64,000 nt of DNA from Pedobacter fastidiosus (GCF_014306625.1 NZ_JACRYL010000005.1:1-64000), one strand, 5' to 3'; shown: positions 17,601-26,594, numbered from the stretch's first letter. Numbers and translations: made by a program. Notes: generated by a model not told the origin, from the sequence alone.

Positions 17601-20053
17601 GAGCTTTGCGCTCTAACGGTTACAATCAGTGTAAAAGGAACACCGTCACAGTTATTTAATCGAGGCGTAATTAGGTAAGTTACTGTAGCATCGGCTGATA
17701 AATCGCTATTGGTTATTAAATCATTTATGGGTCCTGAGCCAGAGGCCGTAAAACCAGAGGCCGTGGTAGAGCCTGTTGCTGTCCAAGTAAATGTTGCGCC
17801 AGCAGGGCTACTTATCGGTGTGTAGTTAACGTTTGTTTCTGTACAAATTGTTTTTGTTGCTGGGCTGGTGATGGTGAGATTTGGTTCAATTTTTAAAACA
17901 ACTTCATCATCAACCTGCGCACATGGCCCAGTTAAACCTGTAATTGCTCTTAAAATTAAATTAACACTTCCTGCTGTTTTTTCGGCTGCTGTTGGTGTGT
18001 AAGTTGCAGTTAATGTATTTCGATCTGGCAAAAAGGTTCCTAACCCACCTATCCAACTTTGGCTCGTAGTGGTTCCGGTTATTACTCCATTTAAAGTAAA
18101 GCTTGCCCCAATAAAACAGGTTGTTTGGTCTGGTCCGGCATTTACAACAGGTGCTGTAATAAAAGTTAGTTTTTGTGATGCGGTAGCCGTTCCACAATTG
18201 TTGGTGTGGGTCACGGTTACTGTATATTCTACATAATCATTAAATTTTATGGATGGATATTGTGAGGTTGCGCTTGTTCCGCCCGTAAAAGTGAAACTTC
18301 CACCGGTAACGGTCCACAAATATGGCGTTACGGCTCCTGGAGCACTTCCTGTTAGAGTAGTTTTTGTAGGACCAGTTGTGGTTGGATTAAAATCGTAAGT
18401 AGCTAAATTACATAGAACAATATCTGGAGATAAAACAGCAGTAGGACTTGCGTTTACAACAACAGTTTGTGGCGCTGAAACGATATTTCCACAAGAGGCT
18501 GATGAAATGCTTAGCGTAATCACATAGTTTCCAGGAACAGTAAAATTAAACTCAGGCTCTTTACTCGTTGCTGTTGTTCCGTTCGCAAAAGTAACGGCAG
18601 GAGTAACGGTCCACGAGTAATTATTTGTTGCGCTACAAATTGGATCTATAATCGAAATATCTGTCGCCTTAAGCGTGCTTGGCGCACATACAGTATGTGA
18701 AGGAAGTGTAAACGCCGGCTTCGGAGGATCTTGAATACAGATGGGCATTTCAACAGGATCTGCATTACATGCTCCATTACTGTTAGATTCTAGCCGAATA
18801 ACATGAGGGCCGTGTGTTGCGAAGATTTTAACTAAACTAAATGATCTAGGTTGGTTGGCTTTTTCGAGCACACCATCCACAAACCAATTATAGGTTACAT
18901 TATTTGGCGTACAACCCGGTGTATTCGTGTTGGGGTTTTCTCCAACAATTGATGTATTTACAAATGTGATATTGGTTGCGGTACAGCCTGGCGTACTAAA
19001 AGCGAAAGAGTTTACGGGCTTAACTACAACTTTTGCCGTTGTAGAAACCGCGGTTCCAACATCACCACAAAAACTGTTATTTACGCTTACTACAACATCA
19101 AAAACATTATAAATTGTTCCGCTACTTCCTGTTGAGTTTATTCCACATGATGATTTGGTGTAGAGATGCCTAACCTTATCCGAATTGGTTAAAATATCGC
19201 ATAAAGTATAGGTCGAAGTGGTGTTATCTCCCCAATTAATTTTATAAATATCTCCCGGAAAGTTATTTTGGATTCCGCCCGTACCAGAAGTTGTAACCGT
19301 GAATTCTAAAAACCCCGCTGGTAAACAAACAATATTATTCCCGCTAGTTGCAAAAGCAGTTACCACAGTATTGTTCACAATTAAATAAGCTTTTGTACCA
19401 ACAGTTCCATTTGGCATTACGGCTTTGGCAAAAACTGTATAATGTGCCAGTTGAGCTTTGAACGTAGGCACGCCCGAAGTAAAATTTAAATTTGCTGGTG
19501 CTCCGCCATTAATTTCATCGGTAACGGTTGCTGTAACGGTACTTCCAACTGTAGATAAATCATTAAAAAAGAAATCCTTATTGGCCGATGGGATACAGGT
19601 TCCAAATGTTTCCTGATTTGAGGCATTCAATAAGGGAGCTGAAGAAATTTTTGCGGAAACCGTAGGACCAGCCTTAACCTCAAAAGGACCAGAAATTGAA
19701 CTGATCATTGCTGGCGTGGTCGATTTTATTCTAACCCGATAACCTGTTCCTGCAGGTGTGCCAATTGGAATAACTCCATTAACATAGGTACTGTAAAAAC
19801 TATTATAGGTGCCGATTAACGTTTCTGTAGCAAAATTACCACTCGCATCTGATAGATATAATTGAAATGTATTTCCTGGAGTGATGCAGGTTGCAGGATC
19901 GATATCAAATGCAGCTGCAATTGTACTCCCTGGAGTATATGGACCCGCATCAACAGTTGTGATGGTTAATTGAGCGAAACAAGATGAGGTAAAAAACAAT
20001 ACCCCAAAAAATAGGGCAACATAAGGCCACTTCCTTCTACAACTGGTCTTCAT
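14666..20053 (-). CDS. Giant PKD/Ig-like surface protein with T9SS type B sorting domain
   Basis: This is a 1795-residue secreted protein. A signal peptide (cleavage after about Ala27) is followed by many immunoglobulin-like and PKD modules. Two adjacent modules near residues 1050-1200 repeat the pattern TPTGGSGTY..QWQSS as in SprB-type adhesins. Five later modules carry PKD cores such as YLWDFGDGTTS, FVYDFGDGSG and WEWSFGDGS. The last hundred residues (PNSFMPASAKNELRIFKAKG, IFNKWGQMLWET, WDGTYNGQPQQQGVYYWRIE) are a type B (gliding-motility-associated) C-terminal signal. It is likely a cell-surface adhesin or motility-related protein; no enzymatic domain is seen. It overlaps the downstream porP/sprF gene. 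Confidence 0.93.
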   Translation of the reverse strand: MKTSCRRKWPYVALFFGVLFFTSSCFAQLTITTVDAGPYTPGSTIAAAFDIDPATCITPGNTFQLYLSDASGNFATETLIGTYNSFYSTYVNGVIPIGTPAGTGYRVRIKSTTPAMISSISGPFEVKAGPTVSAKISSAPLLNASNQETFGTCIPSANKDFFFNDLSTVGSTVTATVTDEINGGAPANLNFTSGVPTFKAQLAHYTVFAKAVMPNGTVGTKAYLIVNNTVVTAFATSGNNIVCLPAGFLEFTVTTSGTGGIQNNFPGDIYKINWGDNTTSTYTLCDILTNSDKVRHLYTKSSCGINSTGSSGTIYNVFDVVVSVNNSFCGDVGTAVSTTAKVVVKPVNSFAFSTPGCTATNITFVNTSIVGENPNTNTPGCTPNNVTYNWFVDGVLEKANQPRSFSLVKIFATHGPHVIRLESNSNGACNADPVEMPICIQDPPKPAFTLPSHTVCAPSTLKATDISIIDPICSATNNYSWTVTPAVTFANGTTATSKEPEFNFTVPGNYVITLSISSASCGNIVSAPQTVVVNASPTAVLSPDIVLCNLATYDFNPTTTGPTKTTLTGSAPGAVTPYLWTVTGGSFTFTGGTSATSQYPSIKFNDYVEYTVTVTHTNNCGTATASQKLTFITAPVVNAGPDQTTCFIGASFTLNGVITGTTTSQSWIGGLGTFLPDRNTLTATYTPTAAEKTAGSVNLILRAITGLTGPCAQVDDEVVLKIEPNLTITSPATKTICTETNVNYTPISSPAGATFTWTATGSTTASGFTASGSGPINDLITNSDLSADATVTYLITPRLNNCDGVPFTLIVTVRAQSSGGTTSGDVAVCSGTNGGNIGLVGQIGNIIRWERSVDNGVSWIPIVSTANPYVFSNLTVTTKFRAIVSNGVCAEASSTVSTITVNAGTTASNAGANQSLCSGNQATLNGNNPAPYTGTWTLVSAQTGVTITDPTLYNTTVTGLIPGENYTFRWTITGFATCPTTFSETMVTYYPSLINTITSTFTTVCSGSNISIIGNTPTGGSGTYTFQWQSSPDGATWANVNGQTGKDLTIPITASTFYRRIVNSNTCTSNSNSIQIQTLPGLGNNTISADQSICVGGVANQITGSTPTGGSGTYLYQWQSSLDNGVTWVDVNGATGINFTPPAPTATVLYRRSVSSGACSGNLSNQVKITLNPPARAEITYTSDTGCPPFVLTPTNVKATPYPDRNNTYTWFADNVQIGTGITFPGFTIVGDNKSVIIKLVVTSSLGCIGAETSHTFSTQQSVTASYTQSATQGCGPLSVNFTNTSNSLTASAFKWDFGNGTTSNLAQPPAVIYQADPTGKDVTYTVILSAVTPCGTTTQTSTVFVQGKAVSIFSPDKTAGCSPLTVNFSNTSPESSGTTYTFDFNDGSPLVTTTDRSTVSHLFTTLVVRDYVITMTAENACGKSTSNYTLRVSPNNITPEMVVNAGELQGCAPLTVNFFNNTKGANRFVYDFGDGSGTQVTNSAPEVVQHVFTKAGVYTVTLYASNNCSNAQTTETITVLDQPTVGFTSDRTIGCDGTLVKFKNSSKNAIGYLWDFGDGTTSAEFEPQHTYKGSGVNYTVTLTSTNLLGCKNTVTVQNYISIVAPPQAFFTISPGNETSIPNYTFSFKDTSLGAVSWEWSFGDGSVSTLQNPIHTYAEEGVYNVTLKILSKEGCSSNTFQSVRIIGVPGFLNLPNSFMPASAKNELRIFKAKGRGIQDWHMMIFNKWGQMLWETTKLDDNAPMEGWDGTYNGQPQQQGVYYWRIEVKFINGSDWKGMTYDSSPPRKTGLIYLIR

Positions 20054-20380
20054 AAATCTCTAACACTAAGGGAATCATTTAAAGAGCGCACCTTTTAAGA
20101 ATCAGAAGCTGTTTGGTGTGCTCTTCTGAGAGAGTAACTTAAAAGGGGATGTTGGATAAAAATATCTTCTATATTTATTCTTTAAATAATCTGTTTCAAA
20201 GAACGTAATTTTTTGCTTACAATATCAAATATTTACACGAATCGAGGGAGGTAAAAAGCCCTCAAACATCCACAAAACCCATATTGAAGCCTATTTGGGC
20301 ATAAAAAAACCCCCAAGCTTTTTAAGCTCGGGGGAATAATATTACACGAAAGTATTTCGCAATAGACAGTTAGGCGTTGA
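20054..20380. other. Intergenic region between groEL and the PKD gene
   Basis: This 327 bp gap holds the groEL terminator (20302-20335) and must hold the promoter of the PKD/porP pair. I could not find a clear TAnnTTTG box on the minus strand. No coding frame is evident. Confidence 0.5.
20302..20335 (-). terminator. Rho-independent terminator after groEL
   Basis: On the minus strand CCCCCGAGCTT pairs with AAGCTTGGGGG, followed by a run of seven T. It closes the groESL operon. Confidence 0.9.
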
Positions 20381-22018
20381 TTACATCATACCACCCATGC
20401 CACCGCCACCCATTGGAGGATGAGCGCCAGCACCACCTTCTTCAGGTTCGTCTGCTAATACAACTTCTGTGGTTAATAACATCGCTGCGATTGATGCTGC
20501 ATTTTCTAATGCTACACGACTTACTTTAGTTGGATCGATAACACCAGCACCAATTAAGTTTTCGTAAACATCAGTACGTGCATTATAACCGAAATCGCCT
20601 GTTCCTTCTTTTACTTTTTGAACTACAATAGAACCTTCAATACCTGCGTTTTCGCAAATTTGACGTAATGGCTCTTCAATAGCACGACGAATGATCTGGA
20701 TTCCAGTATTTTCATCTTCGTTAGCACCTTTCAAATCAGCTAAAGCTTCAACTGCACGAATGAAAGCAACACCACCACCAGCAACAATACCTTCTTCTAC
20801 AGCTGCACGAGTTGCGTGTAAAGCATCATCAACACGGTCTTTTTTCTCTTTCATTTCAACTTCACTCGCTGCACCTACATAAAGAACTGCAACACCGCCG
20901 GCTAATTTAGCCAAACGCTCTTGTAATTTTTCTTTATCGTAATCAGATGTAGTCGTTTCAATTTGAGCTTTAATTTGGCTAACACGAGATTTAATATCAT
21001 CAGAGTTACCAGCACCGTTAATTACAGTTGTATTGTCTTTATCAACAACAACCTTCTCAGCAGAACCTAAATAAGTTAAATCAGCATTTTCTAATTTATA
21101 ACCTCTTTCTTCTGATACAACAATACCACCAGTTAAAATTGCGATGTCTTCTAACATTGCTTTTCTTCTATCGCCAAAACCTGGAGCTTTAACAGCAACA
21201 ACTTTCAGTGATCCACGGATTTTGTTTACCACTAAAGTAGCCAAAGCTTCACCATCTAAATCTTCAGAAATAATTACTAAAGGCTTACCAGTTTGAACAG
21301 TTTTCTCTAAAACTGGCAACAATTCTTTCATGTTGCTAATTTTTTTGTCGTAGATTAAAATGTAAGGATTTTCTAATTCAGCTTCCATTTTATCTGCATT
21401 GGTAACAAAATATGGAGATAAATAACCTCTATCAAATTGCATACCTTCTACTGTTTTAACTTCAGTTTCAGTACCTTTTGCTTCTTCAACAGTAATTACA
21501 CCATCTTTACCAACTTTGCTCATTGCTTCAGCAATTAACGAACCGATTTTCTCGTCGTTGTTAGCCGAGATAGATGCAACTTGTTTAATTTTATTATTAT
21601 CATCACCAACAGCTTGAGATTGTGCTTTTAAATTAGCAACAACCGCTATAACCGCTTTATCGATCCCACGTTTCAAATCCATTGGATTTGCACCTGCAGC
21701 AACGTTTTTAATACCAGTAGTAATAATAGCTTGAGCTAAAACCGTAGCAGTTGTTGTTCCATCACCAGCAATATCTGCTGTTTTTGAAGCCACTTCTTTA
21801 ACCATTTGAGCGCCCATGTTTTCAACCGCATCTTTCAATTCGATTTCTTTAGCAACCGTTACACCATCTTTAGTAATTGCTGGTGAACCGAATTTTTTAT
21901 CGATAATAACATTACGACCTTTTGGGCCTAAAGTTACTTTTACTGCATTTGCAAGAATATCAACACCGCGTTTCAGGGCGTCGCGTGCTTCTACGTTATA
22001 TTTTACTTGTTTTGACAT
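20381..22018 (-). CDS. groEL: Chaperonin GroEL (60 kDa)
   Basis: GroEL forms the double-ring ATP-driven folding chamber. The 545-residue length is standard. Signatures include [35 protein letters not shown] (ATP-binding), [18 protein letters not shown] and the GGM-rich tail ([10 protein letters not shown]). It lies 73 bp downstream of groES and ends at a strong terminator. No CIRCE element was seen, so HrcA-type control is not supported here. Confidence 0.99.
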   Translation of the reverse strand: MSKQVKYNVEARDALKRGVDILANAVKVTLGPKGRNVIIDKKFGSPAITKDGVTVAKEIELKDAVENMGAQMVKEVASKTADIAGDGTTTATVLAQAIITTGIKNVAAGANPMDLKRGIDKAVIAVVANLKAQSQAVGDDNNKIKQVASISANNDEKIGSLIAEAMSKVGKDGVITVEEAKGTETEVKTVEGMQFDRGYLSPYFVTNADKMEAELENPYILIYDKKISNMKELLPVLEKTVQTGKPLVIISEDLDGEALATLVVNKIRGSLKVVAVKAPGFGDRRKAMLEDIAILTGGIVVSEERGYKLENADLTYLGSAEKVVVDKDNTTVINGAGNSDDIKSRVSQIKAQIETTTSDYDKEKLQERLAKLAGGVAVLYVGAASEVEMKEKKDRVDDALHATRAAVEEGIVAGGGVAFIRAVEALADLKGANEDENTGIQIIRRAIEEPLRQICENAGIEGSIVVQKVKEGTGDFGYNARTDVYENLIGAGVIDPTKVSRVALENAASIAAMLLTTEVVLADEPEEGGAGAHPPMGGGGMGGMM

Positions 22019-22091
22019 TTTTTTAAAATTTGATAATATGATGATTTGATGATTAGCTAATTAACTAATTATCGCATCTGCTAATTTTTAT

Positions 22092-22382
22092 TTATCCAAC
22101 AACAGCGTAGATATCAGTTTCACGCATAATTAAGTAATCTTTACCCTCGTAAGGGAATTCGGTACCACCGTATTTACCATAAATAACAACATCACCAACT
22201 TTTACAGTAGCTTTTTTACCTTCAGAATCTTCTTCAGAAACAGAAACTACAGTTCCTTTGGATGGTTTTTCTTTAGCAGTATCAGGGATATACAAACCCG
22301 ATGCAGTTTTTTCTTCTGCCGCAGCCGGTTCAACGATTACTCTGTTCGAACTGCCAGCAATTGGTTTAAGGTTTAACGCCAT
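22092..22382 (-). CDS. groES: Co-chaperonin GroES (10 kDa)
   Basis: GroES is the heptameric lid of GroEL. The 96 residues start MALNLKPIAGSSNRVIVEPA and include the mobile loop (AAEEKTASGLYIPDTAKEKP) and GDVVIYGKYGGTE. It is first in the groESL operon, with a promoter about 80-115 bp upstream. Confidence 0.98.
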   Translation of the reverse strand: MALNLKPIAGSSNRVIVEPAAAEEKTASGLYIPDTAKEKPSKGTVVSVSEEDSEGKKATVKVGDVVIYGKYGGTEFPYEGKDYLIMRETDIYAVVG

Positions 22383-22467
22383 AACTTTTATTATTTTTTT
22401 ATTTTGATTTTAAGTTTTTTAACTACGCATACAATTAACATTTTTTATGCCAATAGCTTTCTAGGGA

Positions 22468-22499
22468 CAAATTTACACCCGTACTGTCAATTTTTTAAA
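22468..22499 (-). promoter_or_regulatory. Probable groESL promoter
   Basis: Minus strand TAAATTTG (22468-22475) matches TAnnTTTG exactly, with TTTA (22496-22499) 20 bp upstream as an imperfect -33 box. The leader to groES would be about 80 nt. TTGACAG lies in the spacer. No heat-shock-specific element was recognised. Confidence 0.55.
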
Positions 22500-22712
22500 C
22501 ATTTAAAGAATATTGCAAAATTTTAAGTGTCAGCTTGGCAGGAGATATTTTTCGCAATTGCCAATAATTGAGATTTAAAAGAATCTTCTTCTGGGTTAAC
22601 ACAGCCTTTTTTAACTTTTGCGGAAAAACTGCAAACATTTCGTGATTGCGAGATACGAAGTAATCTTAACAAGATCTATAAATTGAAGCTATCTTTCACA
22701 ATCTCCAAAACC

Positions 22713-22744
22713 TAAAAAAAGCTTTCCCTTTTGAGGAAAGCTTT
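22713..22744 (-). terminator. Rho-independent terminator after secG
   Basis: Minus strand AAAGCTTTCC pairs with GGAAAGCTTT (arms at 22718-22727 and 22735-22744) and is followed by seven T. Confidence 0.88.
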
Positions 22745-22766
22745 CGAAATGCTAATGATTATTAAT

Positions 22767-23129
22767 TTATTTCTTTGTAGTATCTGTTGTAGTTGCTGGT
22801 TTTGCAGGTGCTGCATTGTTTAAACCGCCACCAATTGGAGATGGAGAAGGTGTTTTATCTAATCGCTCTTGTATAGTTGATGTTCCGCCAACAGCAGTTG
22901 CGCCACCGCTAGTTTTAGCAATTGTAGTAATTGATAAGGTTAAAACAACAATCGCAGCCAATAAAACCCACGATCCTTTTTCTAAAACATCGCCTGTACG
23001 TTGTACACCAAACATATTGCTACCGCCACCGCCTGCAGCTAAACCACCACCTTTAGGATTTTGGATCAAAACAAATAAACCTAAAGCTACACACACAACA
23101 ATTAACAAAATGATTAAAAACGTTATCAT
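22767..23129 (-). CDS. secG: Preprotein translocase subunit SecG
   Basis: SecG is the small subunit of the SecYEG channel. The 120 residues include a first transmembrane helix (ITFLIILLIVVCVALGLFVL), the conserved loop NPKGGGLAAGGGGSNMFGVQ and RTGDVLEKGSW, and a second helix (VLLAAIVVLTLSITTIA). A low-complexity Pro/Thr-rich tail (from about residue 85) follows. It is 14 bp downstream of the acidic repeat protein and ends its operon at a terminator. Confidence 0.93.
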   Translation of the reverse strand: MITFLIILLIVVCVALGLFVLIQNPKGGGLAAGGGGSNMFGVQRTGDVLEKGSWVLLAAIVVLTLSITTIAKTSGGATAVGGTSTIQERLDKTPSPSPIGGGLNNAAPAKPATTTDTTKK

Positions 23130-23143
23130 GATAATATTATATT

Positions 23144-24607
23144 TTAAAATTTCTTTTCTATAGATTGGATAAGGTCGGCAAAGTAACGGCTTTTTTCCGG
23201 ATATTTCAAACTTAATTTTTTATAAGTATCTATGGCTTTGTGATAAAGCATTTGCTCGATATAAATTTTCGCCAAAGTTTCCGAAACAAGGTCGTAATGA
23301 TCTTCAGCGCTCTTTTTCGCCTTATTCTCATTATCAATCTGCTCTGGCTTTGGTGGTTTTATTGTCGGGTCTTCCTTTAAAAACTTTTCTATAATCTCTG
23401 CACCCTTTGCATCCTTAATCTCTGTTGATGGATATTCTGCTAAATGATCAGCGACTTCGAAAGGCGTTTGAATGTGGAAAATGTGCTCAACATACTGTTG
23501 CTGAAACTCTGCTCTTTCTTGGTTTTGTTTCTGCTGTTGCTGTTGTTTTGCTACTCCAGGTTTTGGCTGTGCATAAGGCTGAAAAATCTGCTCGTGCTCT
23601 TTACGGGTTTTGGCCAGCCACCACAAAAAAGTATAAGGCAATTGGTCATCATCGTATTTAGATACAAAGTTTACCTCTGGTTCATCTGGAGTTACCGTTT
23701 CTATGTGAGGTGCTTCAGATATAACATCGGTACTCAGCTTCTGCTCAAAAGCAAAAAAATCGGTGTGCTCTACCCGCTCAATAAACGAATCGGCATCGGC
23801 AGGCAAATCCATTAAATGACGATCTATCCCCGGCAGGTTATTTGGCGTTTCAATATTTACTTGTTGTGTAATTTGAGGTGCTGGATTTTCATCAGGCTCA
23901 CCAATTTCATCAAAAATATCTTGTTCATCTTGAGTACTTTCTGCATCAACTTTAGCGAAACTTTCAGATACAGCCTGCTCAGTTTCTTCGGAATTAGTTT
24001 CAACTTCAGTCTCCACCGGCTCTTCAACTTCATCAAAAATATCTTGCTCATCTTGAGTACTTTCTGCATCAACTTCAGCGAAACTTTCAGATTCAGCCTG
24101 CTCAGTTTCTTCTGAATTAGTTTCAACTTCAGTCTCCACCGGCTCTTCAACTTCATCAAAAATATCTTGCTCATCTTGAGTGGTTTCTGCATCAACTTCA
24201 GCCAAACTTACAGATCCAGTTTGCTCAGTTTCTTCTGAATTAGCTTCAACTTCAGTCTCTACCGGCTCACCAATTTCATCAAAAATATCTTGCTCATCTT
24301 GAGTGGTTTCTGCATCGACTTCAGCGAAACTTTCAGATCCGGTTTGCTCAGTTTCTTCTGAACTAGCTTCAACTTCAGTCTCAATCAACTCTTCAGCCTT
24401 TACAGATTGAAGAATATTATACAGCACATTTCCATTGCTATAAAGTGATGCTTTTGGCACAAACTGCGAATCGGCTTTTGCCAAAAGTAAATGAATGGGT
24501 TGTGCGTATGGATATTCTTTAAGCATTTCCTGCAACATGGGAACGTGCTCTGACCCAACCTTTCCGGGTTGTGCAAGTAAATCTGCCAGTAGCTTTTTGT
24601 TATCCAT
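23144..24607 (-). CDS. Acidic repeat protein with C-terminal TPR-like region
   Basis: I do not recognise a named family for this 487-residue protein. The N-terminal 70 residues look globular (PMLQEMLKEYPYAQPIHLLL). Residues 79-242 are four tandem copies of a 41-residue, highly acidic unit (for example ETNSEETEQ, AEVDAESTQDEQDIFDEV). The C-terminus (about 420-487), YDLVSETLAKIYIEQMLYHK and KAIDTYKKLSLKYPEKSRYF, resembles a tetratricopeptide pair. A Gln-rich stretch (KQQQQQKQNQ) lies between. No signal peptide or membrane helix is present, so it is likely cytoplasmic. It sits between lptE (91 bp upstream) and secG, suggesting an envelope-biogenesis or scaffold role; that is guesswork. Confidence 0.85.
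   Translation of the reverse strand: MDNKKLLADLLAQPGKVGSEHVPMLQEMLKEYPYAQPIHLLLAKADSQFVPKASLYSNGNVLYNILQSVKAEELIETEVEASSEETEQTGSESFAEVDAETTQDEQDIFDEIGEPVETEVEANSEETEQTGSVSLAEVDAETTQDEQDIFDEVEEPVETEVETNSEETEQAESESFAEVDAESTQDEQDIFDEVEEPVETEVETNSEETEQAVSESFAKVDAESTQDEQDIFDEIGEPDENPAPQITQQVNIETPNNLPGIDRHLMDLPADADSFIERVEHTDFFAFEQKLSTDVISEAPHIETVTPDEPEVNFVSKYDDDQLPYTFLWWLAKTRKEHEQIFQPYAQPKPGVAKQQQQQKQNQERAEFQQQYVEHIFHIQTPFEVADHLAEYPSTEIKDAKGAEIIEKFLKEDPTIKPPKPEQIDNENKAKKSAEDHYDLVSETLAKIYIEQMLYHKAIDTYKKLSLKYPEKSRYFADLIQSIEKKF
23882..24373 (-). repeat. Four in-frame 123 bp tandem repeats
   Basis: The repeats code for the four 41-residue acidic units. Copies are so alike at the DNA level that expansion looks recent. 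The length is a multiple of three, so copy number can vary without breaking the frame. Confidence 0.85.
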
Positions 24608-24698
24608 TATTGAGGTTTGCTGCTAAGTTAAAAATGTTTCGGCTTTTTTAAAGGCTCAATTGGTCTTTAGTTTTGGAAATTTTAAATCAGAAACAGAA

Positions 24699-25196
24699 TT
24701 ACCATTGCGCAAAAGCTCTGTTAAAAACATCTTCAGTTAACTGCTTATTGATGTTTTCTATCGCTCCAGGCAAAAGAGACTGGATAGAACCTCCATTTAA
24801 AGGGAAATCAAAATATCTTGTAAAACTTTCTTCAAAGCTATCTTTAGCCCTTACTGTATTGGTAAATTTTACAGCAACCGTAATGGTTAAACGGTTGGCA
24901 CCAGCCGTTGGCGTAGCGCTAGATTGTAAAGCAACGGGTTTAATGTCATAGCCTGTAATACGGCCTTCAAAAATTGCCTGACCATCGTTCGCGGTAATGC
25001 TTAAGCTAGTTTGATTACGAATTCTCGTTTTTACAGCTTCCGTAAATTGATTGCTCAACGTTGGTATAACAAGTGGTGCATTGTTTTCAAAAACCCTAAC
25101 GGTTACTGTTTTTAATCCTACGGTAGATGCTCCACCGAAAGAGTATGCGCAAGAACTTAATACTGCAACGAGTAGAAATCCGAATAATTTCCTCAT
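24699..25196 (-). CDS. lptE: LptE-like LPS-assembly lipoprotein
   Basis: This 165-residue lipoprotein has a signal ending in the lipobox LSSC (Cys16). LptE plugs LptD at the outer membrane and helps insert lipopolysaccharide. Family-like features are YSFGGASTVGLKTVTVRVF near the start, a central FTEAVKTRIRNQTSL segment and RLTITVAVKFTNT. Bacteroidota LptE proteins are divergent, so the name rests on this pattern and on the gene's place beside secG and a sigma-54 activator. Its start overlaps the end of the activator gene by 4 bp. Confidence 0.83.
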   Translation of the reverse strand: MRKLFGFLLVAVLSSCAYSFGGASTVGLKTVTVRVFENNAPLVIPTLSNQFTEAVKTRIRNQTSLSITANDGQAIFEGRITGYDIKPVALQSSATPTAGANRLTITVAVKFTNTVRAKDSFEESFTRYFDFPLNGGSIQSLLPGAIENINKQLTEDVFNRAFAQW

Positions 25197-26443
25197 AAAT
25201 TTAATTCTTTAATTTTTCTGTAAAGTGTCCGTTCAGAGATTCCCAATTCTTGAGCTGCAAATTTACGCTTCCCTTTATGCTTTTTCAGTGCCTTTTTTAT
25301 CAAATCTGATTCCTTATCAACCAACGATAAGGATTCTTCTACTTCTTCTGCATCATGTGCAAAATAATCAGAATTGTTGTTCCCATTAATGTTGTTGTTA
25401 TTATTTGGGGTAGGTTGCTGAATGGTAAAAGCATGCTCCTGCCCTGCTGGCAATTCTACATCTCTATAAAGTTGATTAATGTATTGAGGATTATCAGCCA
25501 AAACTGTTGCCGTATTGCCACCATGCTGAATAATTTCTGCAACAAGTTTTTTAAGCTCTACCATATCCTTCTTCATATCGAAAAGCACCTTGTACAAAAT
25601 ATCTCTTTCTGTAAAATCTTCTTTCGAGTTGGAGTTAATCGTCATTGGTAAATTACTGCCTGCTTCGTTCGGAATGTAATTTAAAATTGCCGGACCAGTT
25701 ACATTGCGCTCTTTCTCCAAAACGCAAATCTGTTCAGCAATATTTTTTAACTGACGTACATTTCCTGGCCAACTGTAATTGGTTAAAATCTGCACGGCTT
25801 CTGGTTCTAAATGCAAAGCCGGACTTCGGTATTTATCACTAAAATCTGCAGAGAATTTTCTAAACAGAAGGTAAATATCCTCTTTACGTTCATGCAAGGC
25901 AGGAATTCGTAATGGAACTGTATTTAATCTATAATATAAATCCTCACGGAATTTTCCATTTTTTACGCGGTTGTACACATCCACATTGGTCGCTGCGATA
26001 ATCCTTACATCTGTTTTCTGAACCTTAGATGAACCTACACGCAAATATTCTCCACTTTCTAAAATCCTAAGTAAGCGAGCTTGTGTTCCTAATGGAAGCT
26101 CTGCAACTTCATCTAAAAAAATTGTTCCGCCATTGGCTACTTCGAAATAGCCTTTTCGGGCTTCGTGGGCGCCGGTGAACGAACCTTTCTCATGACCGAA
26201 TAATTCTGAATCTATAGTTCCCTCAGGAATTGCACCACAGTTTACAGCGATAAATGCGCCGTGTTTACGAGCACTCATTTGATGGATAATTTGAGAAAAA
26301 ACCTCCTTACCACTTCCGCTTTCGCCAGTAATTAAAACCGACATATCCGTTGGGGCAACTTGGCTAGCAATATCTATGGCACGATTAAGCAAAGGCGAAT
26401 TGCCAATAATCCCGAACCGCTGTTTTATATTTTGTGTATCCAT
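25193..26443 (-). CDS. Sigma-54-dependent Fis-family transcriptional activator without sensor domain
   Basis: This 416-residue AAA+ enhancer-binding protein drives RpoN polymerase. The ATPase begins almost at the N-terminus: Walker A GESGSGKE (40-47), the sigma-54 contact loop as GSFTGA in place of the usual GAFTGA, and Walker B GGTIFLDEV. An Asn-rich linker (about 345-360) precedes a Fis-type helix-turn-helix (AAQELGISERTLYRKIKELN at the end). There is no receiver, GAF or PAS domain, so activity must be controlled by level or by a partner. It is coupled by a 4 bp overlap to lptE. Confidence 0.93.
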   Translation of the reverse strand: MDTQNIKQRFGIIGNSPLLNRAIDIASQVAPTDMSVLITGESGSGKEVFSQIIHQMSARKHGAFIAVNCGAIPEGTIDSELFGHEKGSFTGAHEARKGYFEVANGGTIFLDEVAELPLGTQARLLRILESGEYLRVGSSKVQKTDVRIIAATNVDVYNRVKNGKFREDLYYRLNTVPLRIPALHERKEDIYLLFRKFSADFSDKYRSPALHLEPEAVQILTNYSWPGNVRQLKNIAEQICVLEKERNVTGPAILNYIPNEAGSNLPMTINSNSKEDFTERDILYKVLFDMKKDMVELKKLVAEIIQHGGNTATVLADNPQYINQLYRDVELPAGQEHAFTIQQPTPNNNNNINGNNNSDYFAHDAEEVEESLSLVDKESDLIKKALKKHKGKRKFAAQELGISERTLYRKIKELNL

Positions 26444-26510
26444 TTATTAATATCAAGTATTTAGTATTAGGTATCAAGACTGGGTGTTGTTAACTCAATC
26501 TAACCAGCTC

Positions 26511-26589
26511 CGTCATTGCTAGGAACGAAGCAATCTCCCTTTTGAGTTATAGCAAACGCATTAGGATTGCTTCGTGCCTCGCAATGAAG
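26511..26589. repeat. REP-like inverted repeat between miaB and the sigma-54 activator gene
   Basis: Arms at 26511-26535 (starts CGTCATTGCTAGGAACGAAG) and 26565-26589 match in 22 of 25 positions as inverted copies, with a 29 bp loop. The CGTCATTGC..GGAACGAAGCAATC word is of a type found dispersed in intergenic spaces of this phylum, as I recall. No terminator T-run is present. Confidence 0.75.
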
Positions 26590-26594
26590 AAACC

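Larger units (their letters stand above)
22383..22766. other. Intergenic region between secG and groES
   Basis: This 384 bp gap contains the secG terminator (22713-22744) and the groES promoter (22468-22499). The roughly 210 bp between them hold no recognisable gene or RNA. Confidence 0.55.

Noticed and set aside
23425-24195. Several 78-123 codon frames over the acidic repeats
   Set aside because: They are other-frame readings of the repetitive coding sequence; the acidic frame continues into plausible globular ends.
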